Notes under the pieces: model-generated
Database searches by the model: none
What the model was told of the DNA's origin: nothing
What the model saw: only the letters and a program-made list of their open reading frames with translations
Program-made: the position numbers and the translations under genes
Part shown: positions 1-11,200 of the stretch, piece by piece
How the letters are laid out: each line of letters begins with the position of its first letter
Position numbering within the stretch: position 1 is the first letter of the stretch
Origin: Bacteriovorax stolpii
GTDB lineage: Bacteria; Bdellovibrionota; Bacteriovoracia; Bacteriovoracales; Bacteriovoracaceae
DNA length: 32,769 bases
Assembly: GCA_945905815.1 (NCBI GenBank)
Contig: CAMDQH010000027.1
Coordinates: forward strand, 1 to 32,769
Reading direction: 5' to 3'

Positions 1-398
1 CTTTTTTTTCTACATTTACAATTTGAAGTGATGGTGGATTCTTAGCAATAGCATCGTCAACCAGCGATTGTGCTGCAAAGTAATTAGTAATTTAAGGATA
101 GACCGGATTAACGCTACATAACTATACATCAAAAACACTAAGACCCCCCATTAGGAAATAAGGTCGCCCCAATAGGGCCGTCTTTTAGGTTGGTTTGACG
201 GGAATCTACTATCAGCTTGCTTGAAATTTATTGAATCATCTTAATTAAGATTGAATATAGCGCCTATGCTCTCGCTTTAAGAGAATCGCAAACCTTTGAA
301 TGCAAAACCTCATCAGATGTTCAGAAACTTCTTAAGCTTGCTGAAAAAAAATAGCAGTAGTCAATCATGTGACTTTAAGCATCTTAATGCGATTTAAC
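1..398. other. Non-coding flank downstream of the lipoprotein operon
   Basis: No convincing gene is seen in this stretch. It holds a 14-bp perfect palindrome at 238-251 and a small GC hairpin at 163-176 followed by a short T-rich run. A short plus-strand open frame (235-354, ends TAG) has protein-like composition but no start codon and no recognised similarity. It may be the eroded end of a lost gene. No strong intrinsic terminator is evident directly after the operon's last stop codon; only a 4-bp stem (GCAT/ATGC) without a T run lies there. Confidence 0.5.
161..182 (+). terminator. Weak terminator-like hairpin
   Basis: A GCCC/GGGC stem with a five-base loop at about 165-176 is followed by CGTCTTTT. 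The stem is short and the T run is interrupted, so this is only a candidate. It could end a plus-strand transcript entering from the left of the window. Confidence 0.25.
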
Positions 399-3300
399 TT
401 AATGAGTCGGAGTGAGTAGTCCATCCGCCGTAATAAAGAGCTGATCCAAATCAATATCCCCCGCCGATGAATTCTTAACATCAAGTAAAATCTGAGTTCG
501 ATCAACAAGTGAAACGGAACCAACTAATAACCATTCAAAATCAACGCCAGTAGAACCTACGGCAGTCGGCCCCAGGCCAGTCACAGCGACGGGAACTTCC
601 GGTACAACCGCCCTATTCATGCGAGAAACATTTATCACGAGATTGCTCCCAGTAGCACTTCTGACTTTAGCCCAAACATAAAAAAGACCAGATGCGAATT
701 TATTATCAAAGTGCATCGAAACTTTTTTATTCGTTGTTAAGTTCTCCATAAACGTAACATATTCAGCATATTCAGGATCATTTGTCTCAGTCACCTTCAC
801 TGATGTTTGACCAACTTCCATTGAATCATGCATTTCTGCTTCTAACTTTATGTCATCACTCCAGTGGGAATAATGATTTGATTCATGCCATTTATCTAAT
901 TGGTAAAAAACTGGCGAAAGAGGAGTTGTGCGGTCAAATAAATACACACTTCCCTGGCGACGAGTTTTAACTGTAAAAGTTTCTTCCCAAGCGCTGCCGC
1001 CAATGTAAGAGAGCTTAATTCTAATTTCTTCTTCTTCAGGGACGGTATCCTTAATGTTTGAAGAGCGCATGATTCCAGTGGCGATAACAAAACGGTCTTG
1101 TGACATATGCTTTCTTACATAGACTGGCGTAAGAAAATTTCCCTTTAATATTTCAATTTTGTACTTATCAGATTCAGCAATCGCCACACCTTTTATTTTC
1201 CATTCTGTGTTTGTCAGGAAGTAGCCATTCGCAAAGATATCTTCGTAATGACTAACCAATGATTGTGCTAACGCCGGAGTGGCCATTTGCCAAACATAAT
1301 TCTGAGGAGTAATCAATGCCCCGCGGTTCGGATCTTTTTGATCATGCTGAAAATTAGATGCCCAAAAATGCTCGGCTCCTAAAATATTTTGAAATTTGAG
1401 AATAGAAAGCCACTGTGAAGGCAGTATATTATTGGTGCCGCTATTGTTACCATTCCAACCAGGACTTACGGCCGGAGCCGCGTGATGATCGCCCCACTTC
1501 ACTTCAATCACTCTTGAATCCCAAAAGTGGCCGAAGCCAAAAGAAAATGCACTGACCATACCCTTATTCCAGTGAGAAGGAGAAAGTATATAGGCCATAT
1601 CTGTAGGATATTTCTGCCCCTTAATTGTGGTTAAAACTTCTCTCACTTTTGCATAATTATGATAAGTCGGTTCTTGAGCTCCCATCGTTTTATACTGGTA
1701 GTAGGCAGTGTAGCCCATATCAATCCCATCCCAGTCGATGGCTTCACGTAGTTGAACTGAACTATTAGTTGAACCGCCAATATAGGATAGATTGAGTGGG
1801 TCATTATAAGTGGGAGACCAGGGATGACGATTATTAATATAGTCGTAGTTTAAATAACCCTCTTTGAAAACGTTATAAAGCTGCATGACGAGCTCTGCCG
1901 AATAGTAATCCCAAAGAGCATTCAACTCACATGCTTTTTGGCCGGAATAACTGGTAGGAGTTATTTTTAGCTTATTTGTTGCACCAGTTGAAAAATAGGT
2001 AAGATCATACGTTTGAGGAATTCCAGTGTTACAAGCAGGAATAAAATATGGGGTTACACCATTGGTGTAACGATCAATAAAATCTTGAACGACGGTACTA
2101 TCAAGTAAATATCCTGATTGTAATCCTCGCCCAACATATTCTTCCAGGTACTCTCCATTTTCAAAAATCATATTTATAGGGCGAGTAATCATAGCGGTAT
2201 CTAGTTTTGTATCCAACTTTAGTGCTTGAAGCTTGGCGACTGGACCAAAGGCAACCGAGGGTGCTGGCCCGGTGAAAGTAGGACTAAAAACATAAGGATT
2301 TATAACGACGTTGCCAGGATTCACGATAACGCCAGAGTAATCGATAAGGCTATTGTTACTGGTATTGGTTAATTTATAAGCGCTATCCCAAGCACTCTTC
2401 TGTTCGAGAAAGTTAGCTGCATTGCCCTTTGGTTCGGGGCCATAGGCAATAAAGGCAACCATATCAACAAGAGGCACGTCAGTTCGCAAATTGATATAAC
2501 TACTACTGAGATTCGGAGTTGCTTCTTTCGTATGTCCTACTCCCCAGGTAACCAGCGCATAATTATTGAATTCTACTAATTCTTTTTGGAATCGAACCCC
2601 TTTTTCGTCAGGAGTTAAAGAATTATTATCACTCTGATTGATAGAATCATTAATAATGAAGTCCAAAGGCATCAGGCCTGAGCTGTTTCTTAACAGATTG
2701 TGTCCCCGTTTATATTGAGGCCGAGGAAAATGTGATAATTGATAGTAAGTAGATTGAGTGTAATAAGGGTGGCCAATAGCAAAATCTTTGGGATCAATGG
2801 CCCCAGCAATATTAACCTCATATACATCGGGAGCATTACCCGGATCAGTAATTGAAAAAGGATTTGCCGATTGAAATTCCGCATAATGAGAACTGACTAA
2901 AGAAAAGGGCAAATCATCAGTATAGAGACGGAACTCATCAATGAAGAAGTTACCTTGTAGACTCCCAATAGTGGTCACGCCACCCGATAAAGCCGTACCG
3001 GGCAGAGTAAATTCCATTTGATCATTTGACTTTCCATCGACAAAAATTTTGCCTTTTCCGGTGGAGGCATTACGGGTAAAGACCACATGGTGCCAATTAT
3101 TATCCAAGAAATGATCATAACGATTAATGCCAGCTCCTTGCAAATTAAGCGCAACTGTACTTGGACTACCACTGCTGTAATTTAGAGTAAAACTAAGACC
3201 ACTGACTCCAAAATTTGCCACCAACCCGCTACTACGAAAGAGTTCAACATTTTTGACTGCAGCACTTCGCGAATAATCGCTATTAAGTGCGGCGTGGCCG

Positions 3301-4235
3301 TTTTCAGGAAATTTCAATAAGAATTCCACTGAAAAATTCCTTGATAATGCAACTGTACCGATTGTTTGCCCTGGTGTGGTAAAGCTGCTGTCCCAAGATC
3401 CACTGTTGCCATAAAGACCTGATACGATGGTTCCTGGACCGGAAGTAAAATCAGTCGCAGAAACTGGGCGAAAAACGGGAGCAGTAATAATAATCGGAGT
3501 CGACCATACATCAACTTCCACATTATTCTCATCACTTCTTCTTAAGCAAAGATAGTAAATTCCGGGAGAGATGTTTTGATTTTTAATATTCCACGTATAA
3601 GTGTTATTGGTTGAAGATTCTAAAATATCTCCGGTAATCTTAATACCCTGAGAGCATGAGCCGCTCGAAACCGAAGCCAAGTAAATATCCAGCTCTAAAG
3701 TACTAAGCGCATGGTCGGTATCAGACCAGCTTATTTGCATGGTTGAATTGTTAGCATAAGAAAATTCGGCGGCATTCGGAGTTAAAAAAGTATAGAGGCT
3801 TGGATTAATCACATTGATTTGGGGGGACCAAATATCAACAACCGCATTAACCCCGTCATTCATGGAAAAACAAATGAAATTGGTACCAAGAGGCATGAGC
3901 GATGAATCAATCATATAATCAAGATGATTGCCCTCCGCCAGACCAATACTCAGTGGAAAACCAGAAGAGCAATTGGTATTAAAAAGACTTTGTGCGTAGA
4001 CTGATAATGTCACTACATTATCTGGGTCCTCACCCTTAAAAGACACTGGAAAAGTCGTCCCTTGCGAGATTGTTAAATTAGAAACCGGCAATGAGAAGAA
4101 ACCACTTGGAATAGCATTGCCCGAAACAACAGGATCATCAATTTTCTGCAAAATATCTTTATTCTTAGGAATAGCTGGGGCATCAAAGCAAGAAGCCAGA
4201 AAACTCAATAAGAAAAGTAATAGGATTTTTACCAT
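399..4235 (-). CDS. Giant LamG-domain lipoprotein with a large hydrolase-like middle region (last gene of operon)
   Basis: A secreted lipoprotein of 1278 residues. The N-terminus MVKILLLFLLSFLASC is a signal peptide with lipobox LASC and the lipidated Cys at 16. Phe follows the Cys, so outer-membrane sorting is expected. Two Ig/FN3-like beta domains lie at about 45-255. A LamG/concanavalin-like domain lies at about 265-445, with the typical NNWHHVVFTR strand and a closing FIDEFRLYTDDLP strand. Residues 470-1060 are a large uncharacterised region with many Trp/Tyr/Asp-rich stretches (for example AIDWDGIDMGYTAYYQY) that could be a glycosidase-like barrel; this is a guess. The C-terminus (about 1120-1278, LEAEMHDS ... 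GLFYVWAKVRS) resembles CBM6/35-type jelly rolls. It overlaps the upstream gene by 7 nt, with AAGGGA 7 nt before ATG, so it is translated within the same operon. The gene at 28477 is a paralogue. Confidence 0.8.
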   Translation of the reverse strand: MVKILLLFLLSFLASCFDAPAIPKNKDILQKIDDPVVSGNAIPSGFFSLPVSNLTISQGTTFPVSFKGEDPDNVVTLSVYAQSLFNTNCSSGFPLSIGLAEGNHLDYMIDSSLMPLGTNFICFSMNDGVNAVVDIWSPQINVINPSLYTFLTPNAAEFSYANNSTMQISWSDTDHALSTLELDIYLASVSSGSCSQGIKITGDILESSTNNTYTWNIKNQNISPGIYYLCLRRSDENNVEVDVWSTPIIITAPVFRPVSATDFTSGPGTIVSGLYGNSGSWDSSFTTPGQTIGTVALSRNFSVEFLLKFPENGHAALNSDYSRSAAVKNVELFRSSGLVANFGVSGLSFTLNYSSGSPSTVALNLQGAGINRYDHFLDNNWHHVVFTRNASTGKGKIFVDGKSNDQMEFTLPGTALSGGVTTIGSLQGNFFIDEFRLYTDDLPFSLVSSHYAEFQSANPFSITDPGNAPDVYEVNIAGAIDPKDFAIGHPYYTQSTYYQLSHFPRPQYKRGHNLLRNSSGLMPLDFIINDSINQSDNNSLTPDEKGVRFQKELVEFNNYALVTWGVGHTKEATPNLSSSYINLRTDVPLVDMVAFIAYGPEPKGNAANFLEQKSAWDSAYKLTNTSNNSLIDYSGVIVNPGNVVINPYVFSPTFTGPAPSVAFGPVAKLQALKLDTKLDTAMITRPINMIFENGEYLEEYVGRGLQSGYLLDSTVVQDFIDRYTNGVTPYFIPACNTGIPQTYDLTYFSTGATNKLKITPTSYSGQKACELNALWDYYSAELVMQLYNVFKEGYLNYDYINNRHPWSPTYNDPLNLSYIGGSTNSSVQLREAIDWDGIDMGYTAYYQYKTMGAQEPTYHNYAKVREVLTTIKGQKYPTDMAYILSPSHWNKGMVSAFSFGFGHFWDSRVIEVKWGDHHAAPAVSPGWNGNNSGTNNILPSQWLSILKFQNILGAEHFWASNFQHDQKDPNRGALITPQNYVWQMATPALAQSLVSHYEDIFANGYFLTNTEWKIKGVAIAESDKYKIEILKGNFLTPVYVRKHMSQDRFVIATGIMRSSNIKDTVPEEEEIRIKLSYIGGSAWEETFTVKTRRQGSVYLFDRTTPLSPVFYQLDKWHESNHYSHWSDDIKLEAEMHDSMEVGQTSVKVTETNDPEYAEYVTFMENLTTNKKVSMHFDNKFASGLFYVWAKVRSATGSNLVINVSRMNRAVVPEVPVAVTGLGPTAVGSTGVDFEWLLVGSVSLVDRTQILLDVKNSSAGDIDLDQLFITADGLLTPTH

Positions 4236-7200
4236 GAGAAGTTCCCTTGTGGATCTTCCTTAATAAAACTCGAACAACGTCCGCCTACCATGGCCGTGGA
4301 TGAATCTGGAGTGACTGCGGAGTAAGAGTAGCGTCCGGTAATCGCGGCAGTGGCCGGGCAGGCCACGTAAGATGAGTAATCAGCACATGGAAAACTTCCA
4401 ACAATAAAAGTCAGACCAAAAATTGAAGTATCGAGAGGAACGTTACTGCTTTGATACTGGCTTGAAACTTTATACGGCACATACACTCTTGAATTAGCAT
4501 AATCCGGTAAGCTTGTTTCGGAATTCAAGGCTGCGGCCTCATTTGCCAGTGGATGTGGTACTCGGGGAGAAAACCTAATATCATCAGTATAAACGCTTCC
4601 AGACTGACAAGAAGTATAGGGAGCTCCTCCACACGACAATGGCAAACCAGTGGTCAGAGAGATAAAAGGCGAAATAGCATCTGCAAAGCCATTACTAAAA
4701 TTATTAAACTGAGAATGATTGCTGTAAAAAAAAGGATAGTGAGCAGTAGTCACTCGCAGACTGGCATAATTATAAAGGGCAGTAATTTTACTGCTTGTAG
4801 TATTCATATCCTCAATGGATCCTGCCATATTTGAATTATCAAAATTGGAAAGGTTACAGCTCGTTTCATTAGTACAGGTGATATTATCAGCGGTCCATTC
4901 TGAAGCGCTGCCAATCGTGTCCTGGACACCATAACGTCCCACACATTGAGCACTACTACCGGGACCAGAAGATCCTGTTGCAAGATAAGGTCCAATATAA
5001 GAACGAAGATTCGTATTACTCTCCACGGCTGAAGTGGCAGGATAACGAATATTTCTAAAGTCTAATTGATTGACGAGCACATTTGTTGTGAAAGCACTTT
5101 TAGCTGCGACCGTTGTTGCGACAGAACATCCTCGCTCGATATTTCCCAGCTCCACGTTTCGATAATTGAGTGTTTCAAGAGCCGGAGCATTCACTGCCAC
5201 ATACTCAGCTTTTGTTGGAAGACGAGGCGTCAAGGAAATATTGGTTGGAGTTGAACCACCACTGGTAAACTTTAAAGATCTCTCACCGCAAATTGAATTC
5301 AGTTTGCTTTTAGAAATGTCTCCCAGTGGTGGAAGATTAGCATCATTAGATACTGCTTGCTTTGCAATCGAGGCAGAAACACTATCAAGCGCTTGCCATG
5401 AGCCGGAATAAATTTGGCAAGTGTCACCACCAGTGATGACTCTTTTATAACGAACGGTATTGTTAAATAATGCAGTATTGGCCGAATTTAAAGTCGGAGT
5501 ATCTACTCCAATACAATCCCCTGCCTGAACTCCACCACCGAAAACACCTGTTTCCGTTTTGTTACATAAGCTACGTGAGAAGCGACAGCCGGCCTCAAAT
5601 CGATCAATTAATAGATGTCCACCGAAATCAAAATATTTTCCGGCGTTTATGGTTTTGGATAAAAGACCATTAAATGGGCAGCGATAATTATTGTTCCGAT
5701 CATAACTTCTTTTTAATCTCTTACAAGTTTCACGATTGACGTTCCAAGGATGGATGCTTGCCATATTTCTTGGAGGCAAAATCACTTTCACAACATAATC
5801 ATTTAGCAGAGTCCCCACTAGGGGCAAATTGTTGCCATTGAGAACCGGAACAACTTTATACCAAAAGGCACGCGCCTCAACTCCGCTTGGATCAGTCACT
5901 TGAACTGCCGGTAAAGTATAATCACTAAAAGAGGCCAAATTAAGAGTATCGACACCAACATAAAAGGTACTGGCCTTGACCGGAGTGGTTGATACCTTCG
6001 TCCAATTGGCATCGTTTTGTGATGGACGGCCGCTAGCATGATCTGGAGTCAAATACGGTTGTCGATAAACATCATAGCCCAATGTCGGATCAGTCTGCCC
6101 AATAGAAAAGGTTTTCCCTGGTTCATTTTCAAATTCATAATCCAACCAAGACAAACGAATGAAACCCTGGCCACCTTTAGATGAATTGGTATTGGAAGCT
6201 GGAGGCAAGCCCAGGACATCGGCATGTTCAGCAGGTAAACTGAAATCTGTTTCAATATCATCTTGAAACTTTTGCCCCGGATTCATAAAGACTTCCGGTA
6301 TCACTCGGTTCTGCGGCAATGGATCCGTGGCAAGACCATTCATCTTTTGTCCTAAGGCCACCATCGAAACCCATTCACCAGGAACTAGATTCTTTTGAAG
6401 AGTGGTGCAAGAAACTTCTACTGAATCAGTCCCGTTAAAAATACCCAACGTAGGATGACCGTAGATTGGTCGGACCCCGACGGAATAAGTAACGCCTGCA
6501 GGAAAATTATTAAAAGCATACTTAAAGGAAGTTTCTGCTAAAGAATGGAGAACTTGATAACTGCTTCCTAGCCAATTTACCGTTGGCCCGGCAGTAATAT
6601 ATACTTGATAACTAGAAACATTACCAACAGTCGGTGGTGTCCACCTGACTTCAAAACCATCAGTACTGATGTTGTGGCAAGGAGTTGAGTTAGGAGCATT
6701 TAAAAAACTTACCTGTGAGGCCGGAATAAATGCCGCCACCTTACAAAACCAGGAATTATTCGGATAAGTTGATTCGCCCAAGTTATAGCTTAATCGCGAT
6801 TCAACTTTAAAGCAGTACTCTTCATTTAAGGTCAGACCCAAAACCCGAATTGATTTGGCAGCTCCAGCAGGAACAGATTCCAATGTAAGACCATCGCCGT
6901 TAATTGTTGTGGTAATTTCACTGGCGCTGGCAGGAACGCCGCCCTGGGTTTTATTGTATCCCATAATTTTATAGCTGTTAAACGCTCCATGGATTCCATC
7001 GGGATAATTACTCCAACGTAAAACGACATTATCAATTTCACCATCAATAGCATCCATACCTGTAAAAGGGGCCACGAGTGGGATGGTTGAAACAGGTAAT
7101 AAAACTCCCGCTCCTTCGGCTCCAATGACAGCGCAATTAGCACCACTACAAGCGGCAACACCAACGACGTAATCTGTCACTTGCAAAGGAACATAAAAAG

Positions 7201-8170
7201 TATGCGAGGTCTTGGTGGTATCAAAGATGTCAATTGTCTCTACTGGCAATCCGACCGTTGGTGTAATAATCGGAAAGGCAGTGTTGCTTGTATAAAAAAT
7301 ACGATAATAAGTGAATGGGCCTGATCCAGCATCCCAAGAAATAGTAATATTATTAAGCCCAGACATATTACTGGGAACTGTAGCGGTCTTAATGCCAGCA
7401 AAAGTTACATTTACTTCACCCAATGTCGCCTTAGACATTTCCATTTTGTTTGCATCTTCTCTTGATGGAGCATGGCCATCCAGAGCGTGAACATAAAAGT
7501 AATAGAGAGTGTTTTCCTCTAATCCATTAATGACATAAGAAGTCGCATTGGGATCAGCGATAAGGACCGTTTGAACTGAACCACCAAATTTTTTGTAGTA
7601 AATTATATAACCAGTTATAAAATTGGGATCAAAGATGGAATTTATCGATGCAGCTTGTGCTTTTGACCAATTAATTTTCAAAGCAGTATTTGCCAGCAGG
7701 CCACCAACGTTTTCAACAGATTTAATTCCATCATAAACAGGATGTTCTACACTAAAAGTGGTAGCAGAAAGTTTTTTGGTATTGGCATCCATGAGTCCTG
7801 TCACAGAATCATATAATCTGACTGAGAAAAAGTTAGTCTGCCCCGCATCCAGTCCCCTCACAATGATATTGACCTTGCCGTTTGAATCGAGCTTCACTGA
7901 ACTGCTGAGGGTTGAGGCCACTGGAGCTGTAAAATTTCCATTTTTAAAAACAAGAAAGCTGTAATTATTGGAGATGGTCGTGACTGGATTGACGACTACT
8001 TGAACTGCATCATGAGCAACAGGAAATACATTTTGGATACCAGAATACAACATTTGAAGTGACTCATTGACGGCCACAGAATTATCCACTTTAGACGGAT
8101 CTTCAATGGTGCCCTGGCAGCCCATAAATCCCAAAAGGATAAACAATACTAAGATGAACTTCATGTCCAT
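4229..8170 (-). CDS. Giant FN3/FGE-like lipoprotein
   Basis: A secreted lipoprotein of 1313 residues. I place the start at the ATG at 8170 (MDMKFILVLFILLGFMGC): GAGGT sits 7 nt upstream, whereas the longer reading frame from 8215 would put a non-signal stretch in front of the hydrophobic core. Lipobox Cys is residue 18, followed by Gln. After the Cys comes a tether motif GTIEDPSKVDNS shared with two paralogues. Fibronectin-III-like domains lie at about 144-250, 254-365, 366-480 and 497-600, with a degenerate one at 669-790. A Cys-containing joint (HPWNVNRETCKRL, about 806) leads to a C-terminal formylglycine-generating-enzyme-like (SUMF1, C-type lectin) fold: RLPTKAEYVAV at about 982, YGVQDTIGSASEWTAD at about 1079, terminal GGRC at about 1297. 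It is the third gene of the minus-strand operon. An adhesive or binding role is inferred; no catalytic activity is claimed. Confidence 0.85.
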   Translation of the reverse strand: MDMKFILVLFILLGFMGCQGTIEDPSKVDNSVAVNESLQMLYSGIQNVFPVAHDAVQVVVNPVTTISNNYSFLVFKNGNFTAPVASTLSSSVKLDSNGKVNIIVRGLDAGQTNFFSVRLYDSVTGLMDANTKKLSATTFSVEHPVYDGIKSVENVGGLLANTALKINWSKAQAASINSIFDPNFITGYIIYYKKFGGSVQTVLIADPNATSYVINGLEENTLYYFYVHALDGHAPSREDANKMEMSKATLGEVNVTFAGIKTATVPSNMSGLNNITISWDAGSGPFTYYRIFYTSNTAFPIITPTVGLPVETIDIFDTTKTSHTFYVPLQVTDYVVGVAACSGANCAVIGAEGAGVLLPVSTIPLVAPFTGMDAIDGEIDNVVLRWSNYPDGIHGAFNSYKIMGYNKTQGGVPASASEITTTINGDGLTLESVPAGAAKSIRVLGLTLNEEYCFKVESRLSYNLGESTYPNNSWFCKVAAFIPASQVSFLNAPNSTPCHNISTDGFEVRWTPPTVGNVSSYQVYITAGPTVNWLGSSYQVLHSLAETSFKYAFNNFPAGVTYSVGVRPIYGHPTLGIFNGTDSVEVSCTTLQKNLVPGEWVSMVALGQKMNGLATDPLPQNRVIPEVFMNPGQKFQDDIETDFSLPAEHADVLGLPPASNTNSSKGGQGFIRLSWLDYEFENEPGKTFSIGQTDPTLGYDVYRQPYLTPDHASGRPSQNDANWTKVSTTPVKASTFYVGVDTLNLASFSDYTLPAVQVTDPSGVEARAFWYKVVPVLNGNNLPLVGTLLNDYVVKVILPPRNMASIHPWNVNRETCKRLKRSYDRNNNYRCPFNGLLSKTINAGKYFDFGGHLLIDRFEAGCRFSRSLCNKTETGVFGGGVQAGDCIGVDTPTLNSANTALFNNTVRYKRVITGGDTCQIYSGSWQALDSVSASIAKQAVSNDANLPPLGDISKSKLNSICGERSLKFTSGGSTPTNISLTPRLPTKAEYVAVNAPALETLNYRNVELGNIERGCSVATTVAAKSAFTTNVLVNQLDFRNIRYPATSAVESNTNLRSYIGPYLATGSSGPGSSAQCVGRYGVQDTIGSASEWTADNITCTNETSCNLSNFDNSNMAGSIEDMNTTSSKITALYNYASLRVTTAHYPFFYSNHSQFNNFSNGFADAISPFISLTTGLPLSCGGAPYTSCQSGSVYTDDIRFSPRVPHPLANEAAALNSETSLPDYANSRVYVPYKVSSQYQSSNVPLDTSIFGLTFIVGSFPCADYSSYVACPATAAITGRYSYSAVTPDSSTAMVGGRCSSFIKEDPQGNFSW

Positions 8171-8253
8171 TTGTAATACCTCATAACCTCTTATCGAGGG
8201 ACGGGAGGTAAACATTCGAGATATTAGCGGGTGGGTAAATTATGCCGACGAGA

Positions 8254-11200
8254 TTAGTAGGTATAGGAGCAGCGGGCACCAGCTAAAGGGGTTTGTCCGT
8301 CTCCAATTAACCAGAATAAGTTAAACTTACTCAAAGTACTTGAAAAAGGTCCTCCTGCTTGTAAAACGGTCGGTACAGGATAATTGTTTACAAAATCCCA
8401 AGGTGCCCGATAGTTACTGTCAGTAAAAATCGGCATCGTATTGTGGTCTCCGCAGCTGGCCCCGTTGGACGGAACGGGAATCCCCAAGATAGGAGAGAAG
8501 CATGAATAGAGACTGTAGGCCTGCGGACTAAAATAAGAAGAATTTAAACCGGCGTAACTCAGGTTATTTAAATAACTATCTTGCGCCCAGTTACTTTCAA
8601 TATTTGAACCGGTCGACCCGGCCCCACCAGACATTTTATCCCGCAGCCATTCCCAACCATTACCAATTAAATCATAAATTTCATGGCGGCTGACACAACT
8701 AGAACGTTGACCAGTCAAATTACCAGAAGTCACAGCGCAACTATTTTCTGTTAAGTCATTAGCATCTTCAAATTCAACGGCCAAGCGGTATTCCAGGAGT
8801 CCCATTAAGCGTTTAGATCTAGTGCCCGTCACTTCAGATCCGTTTTGATTTATCTGCATAGAAGCAGTTCGAGAATTATTACGACAATAATCCCAGGCTC
8901 CCTCCACACCTTGCTGGGTAAAGTCTTGTTTGGGAGTTTTTCCAGGTTCATTATAATAAGTTGCGCCGACACCATTGTTAATTTCATAACGGTCGACAAA
9001 TAAATGTTTTCCGAAATCAAATTTTTGAGCGCTACTACCTAATCCATAGGCAGTACAGGAAAAATTGTCAGAAGAGTTTTGGTAAGAACCATTTAAATAT
9101 TCTTCGCACACTTGACGGTTAGCTTCCCAACGATGAATTAAGGACATGTATCTTGGCGGAGCTATAATTTGAACTTTTGAAAATCCCTGTGTGGGAATTG
9201 ATGGATAACTTTTAGTCGCTCCAACGATTGCTGCTTGGTTGTTGCCCGTATAAATCGGAGTTACGAGATAGTAATATTCAGTGCCAGGAATAGCAGTGGA
9301 GTCTTCATAATAGTCAGTTAATACATCTGTTGCAATCGGGGTATTCATATCGTAGTTTTGCCAGGCCAATCTTCTAAAAATCATGTAACCATAAATCGTA
9401 GTGGCCAGGCCCGTAAACGGTTTCCATTTTAAATAAACGGTGGAAGTGGACAAATCAGAATAGGCCTTAATTCTTTCCCATCCTGCATGATTTACGTTTT
9501 GAGATCTTGTCTCCGCCGTCAATGGCAAGACTTTGGTAATGGTACTTACGCCATCAAAGTAAGTTGCGACAAAATTCGCCGGTGAATTGCTAATCAGCCC
9601 AGCTGCCACAGCGGTAAAAGTAACGTTGACTGAACAGCTGGCGGAAGAGGCCAGTACACAACTGGCAACACTACTGGTGTAGCGTGCGGCACCGGGTCCG
9701 GTGAAAGAAAAATTAACAGTTGAAGCGAGACCTGCCAGATTTGTAACAGAAATAGCATCGGCCACGGTCCCACCAACAGCTGCAAATCCTAAATGTTTAG
9801 AAGCAGCGTTGTTGGCAATAACAATTTGTGTTGTATAACCAGAAGTCATATAGGCACTTCCAGAAATAATTTTCTTATTATAATTATCGTTACTGATAGT
9901 GGCATCAAAATCATCAAAGTCGTCGGTATTGTCATAATTAAAACTAAAATCAACATTGTACTGCTTAGGTGTCATAGGGGGATTGAATGCAACATCAATC
10001 GTTTCAGACTGGCCAGGTCCAAGAATAAAATTGCCGGTAGTACCGGGGCCGCTAATGGCAACCACACCAGGAGTGGCAATGGGATTAATCACTGAAGCGA
10101 CGTTATAAACCGCATTCCCTTTGCCAGAATTAGTAACCACCATACTACCTGTTGCCGGAACATTCACCAATGTCGTGAATGACAATGAAGCAGGTAAAAG
10201 AGTTAAATAACCAAGTTCTTTTGCTTCGGCCCGAAATGCAACAATCTTAGACACAGTTGCCGGGGCCATTGCTGCAGTCGTGTAGGTAAAGTTCACTTCC
10301 CCCTGATAAACACCAACACATTGAGGGTTGAATTGAACCGGAAAGCCACAACTGGCCCCATTTTCGAGAATACTCAGAGGTAAACATGTGCTCGTACCTA
10401 AGATCATTCCTTGAGTCGGTAAAAGATCTAATCCACAAAGAGGAGTGCTGGTCATCGTTACGCTATAAGCAGTCAAGGTCGCAGAAAAATTTCCACTGTG
10501 TTGAATGTTCACAATCCCGATTTCATCACTATTAATTCCGACTGGAAAATTTCCAATAAGTTGAGGAAATTTCCAATGAATTGAAGGAACCCCTCCAGCA
10601 AGGACTCCAGGAAAAACAAAGGTAGCATTGAAGCTCATGAGCGGATCCTCAAGACTTCTGGCCTCAATACCATCATCGTAAAGCACTTGAAAATCATAAG
10701 CATAAGTAAAATTGATACCTCGGTAACTTACCGCTAAGGCCAGAGTACATTCTGCCCCCGGAGGAAGCCTGCGATCGGCGGGGCAATCTCCCCCAACTCC
10801 AGGATAACTGCCAGCAAAGGGACCGAATGAATTGGCATAAAAATAAGGCGAGCGAAGGTTCTCAGATAAATCACGAGCGGTTCCACTTCCAACGTTTTTA
10901 ACTTTTACTAAAATCGCATTTGAAATATCTGTACTTAAGATAGAATTGTCCAAAGCCATTTGGTTTACGCTAACAAGTTCCAGTTTGGCCTTACGAATAG
11001 AGCGACCAAAGACCGTGATAACTTTTTCGACTGTCTCAATACCATTGTGATAGTTCATTGTAAGGGTTTCAGAAAAAACACCTACAGAAGTCGGTTGAAA
11101 AAGAAAATTTATACTACAAGACTGCCCTCCGCGATTAATCCGAGTGACTGCAAAGCAACCTGATGATTGGTTCGCACTAATCGCGCCACCTGAGCCGAAA

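Noticed and set aside
8171-8215. N-terminal extension of the 4229 gene beginning MFTSRPSIRGYEVLQ
   Set aside because: It would put about 15 non-signal residues before the lipoprotein signal, and the good ribosome binding site (GAGGT) lies inside it, directly before the ATG at 8170.
9793-10095. Plus-strand open frame of 100 codons
   Set aside because: It lies wholly inside the ASH-repeat lipoprotein gene on the opposite strand, has no ribosome binding site and a low-complexity Ile/Asn composition.
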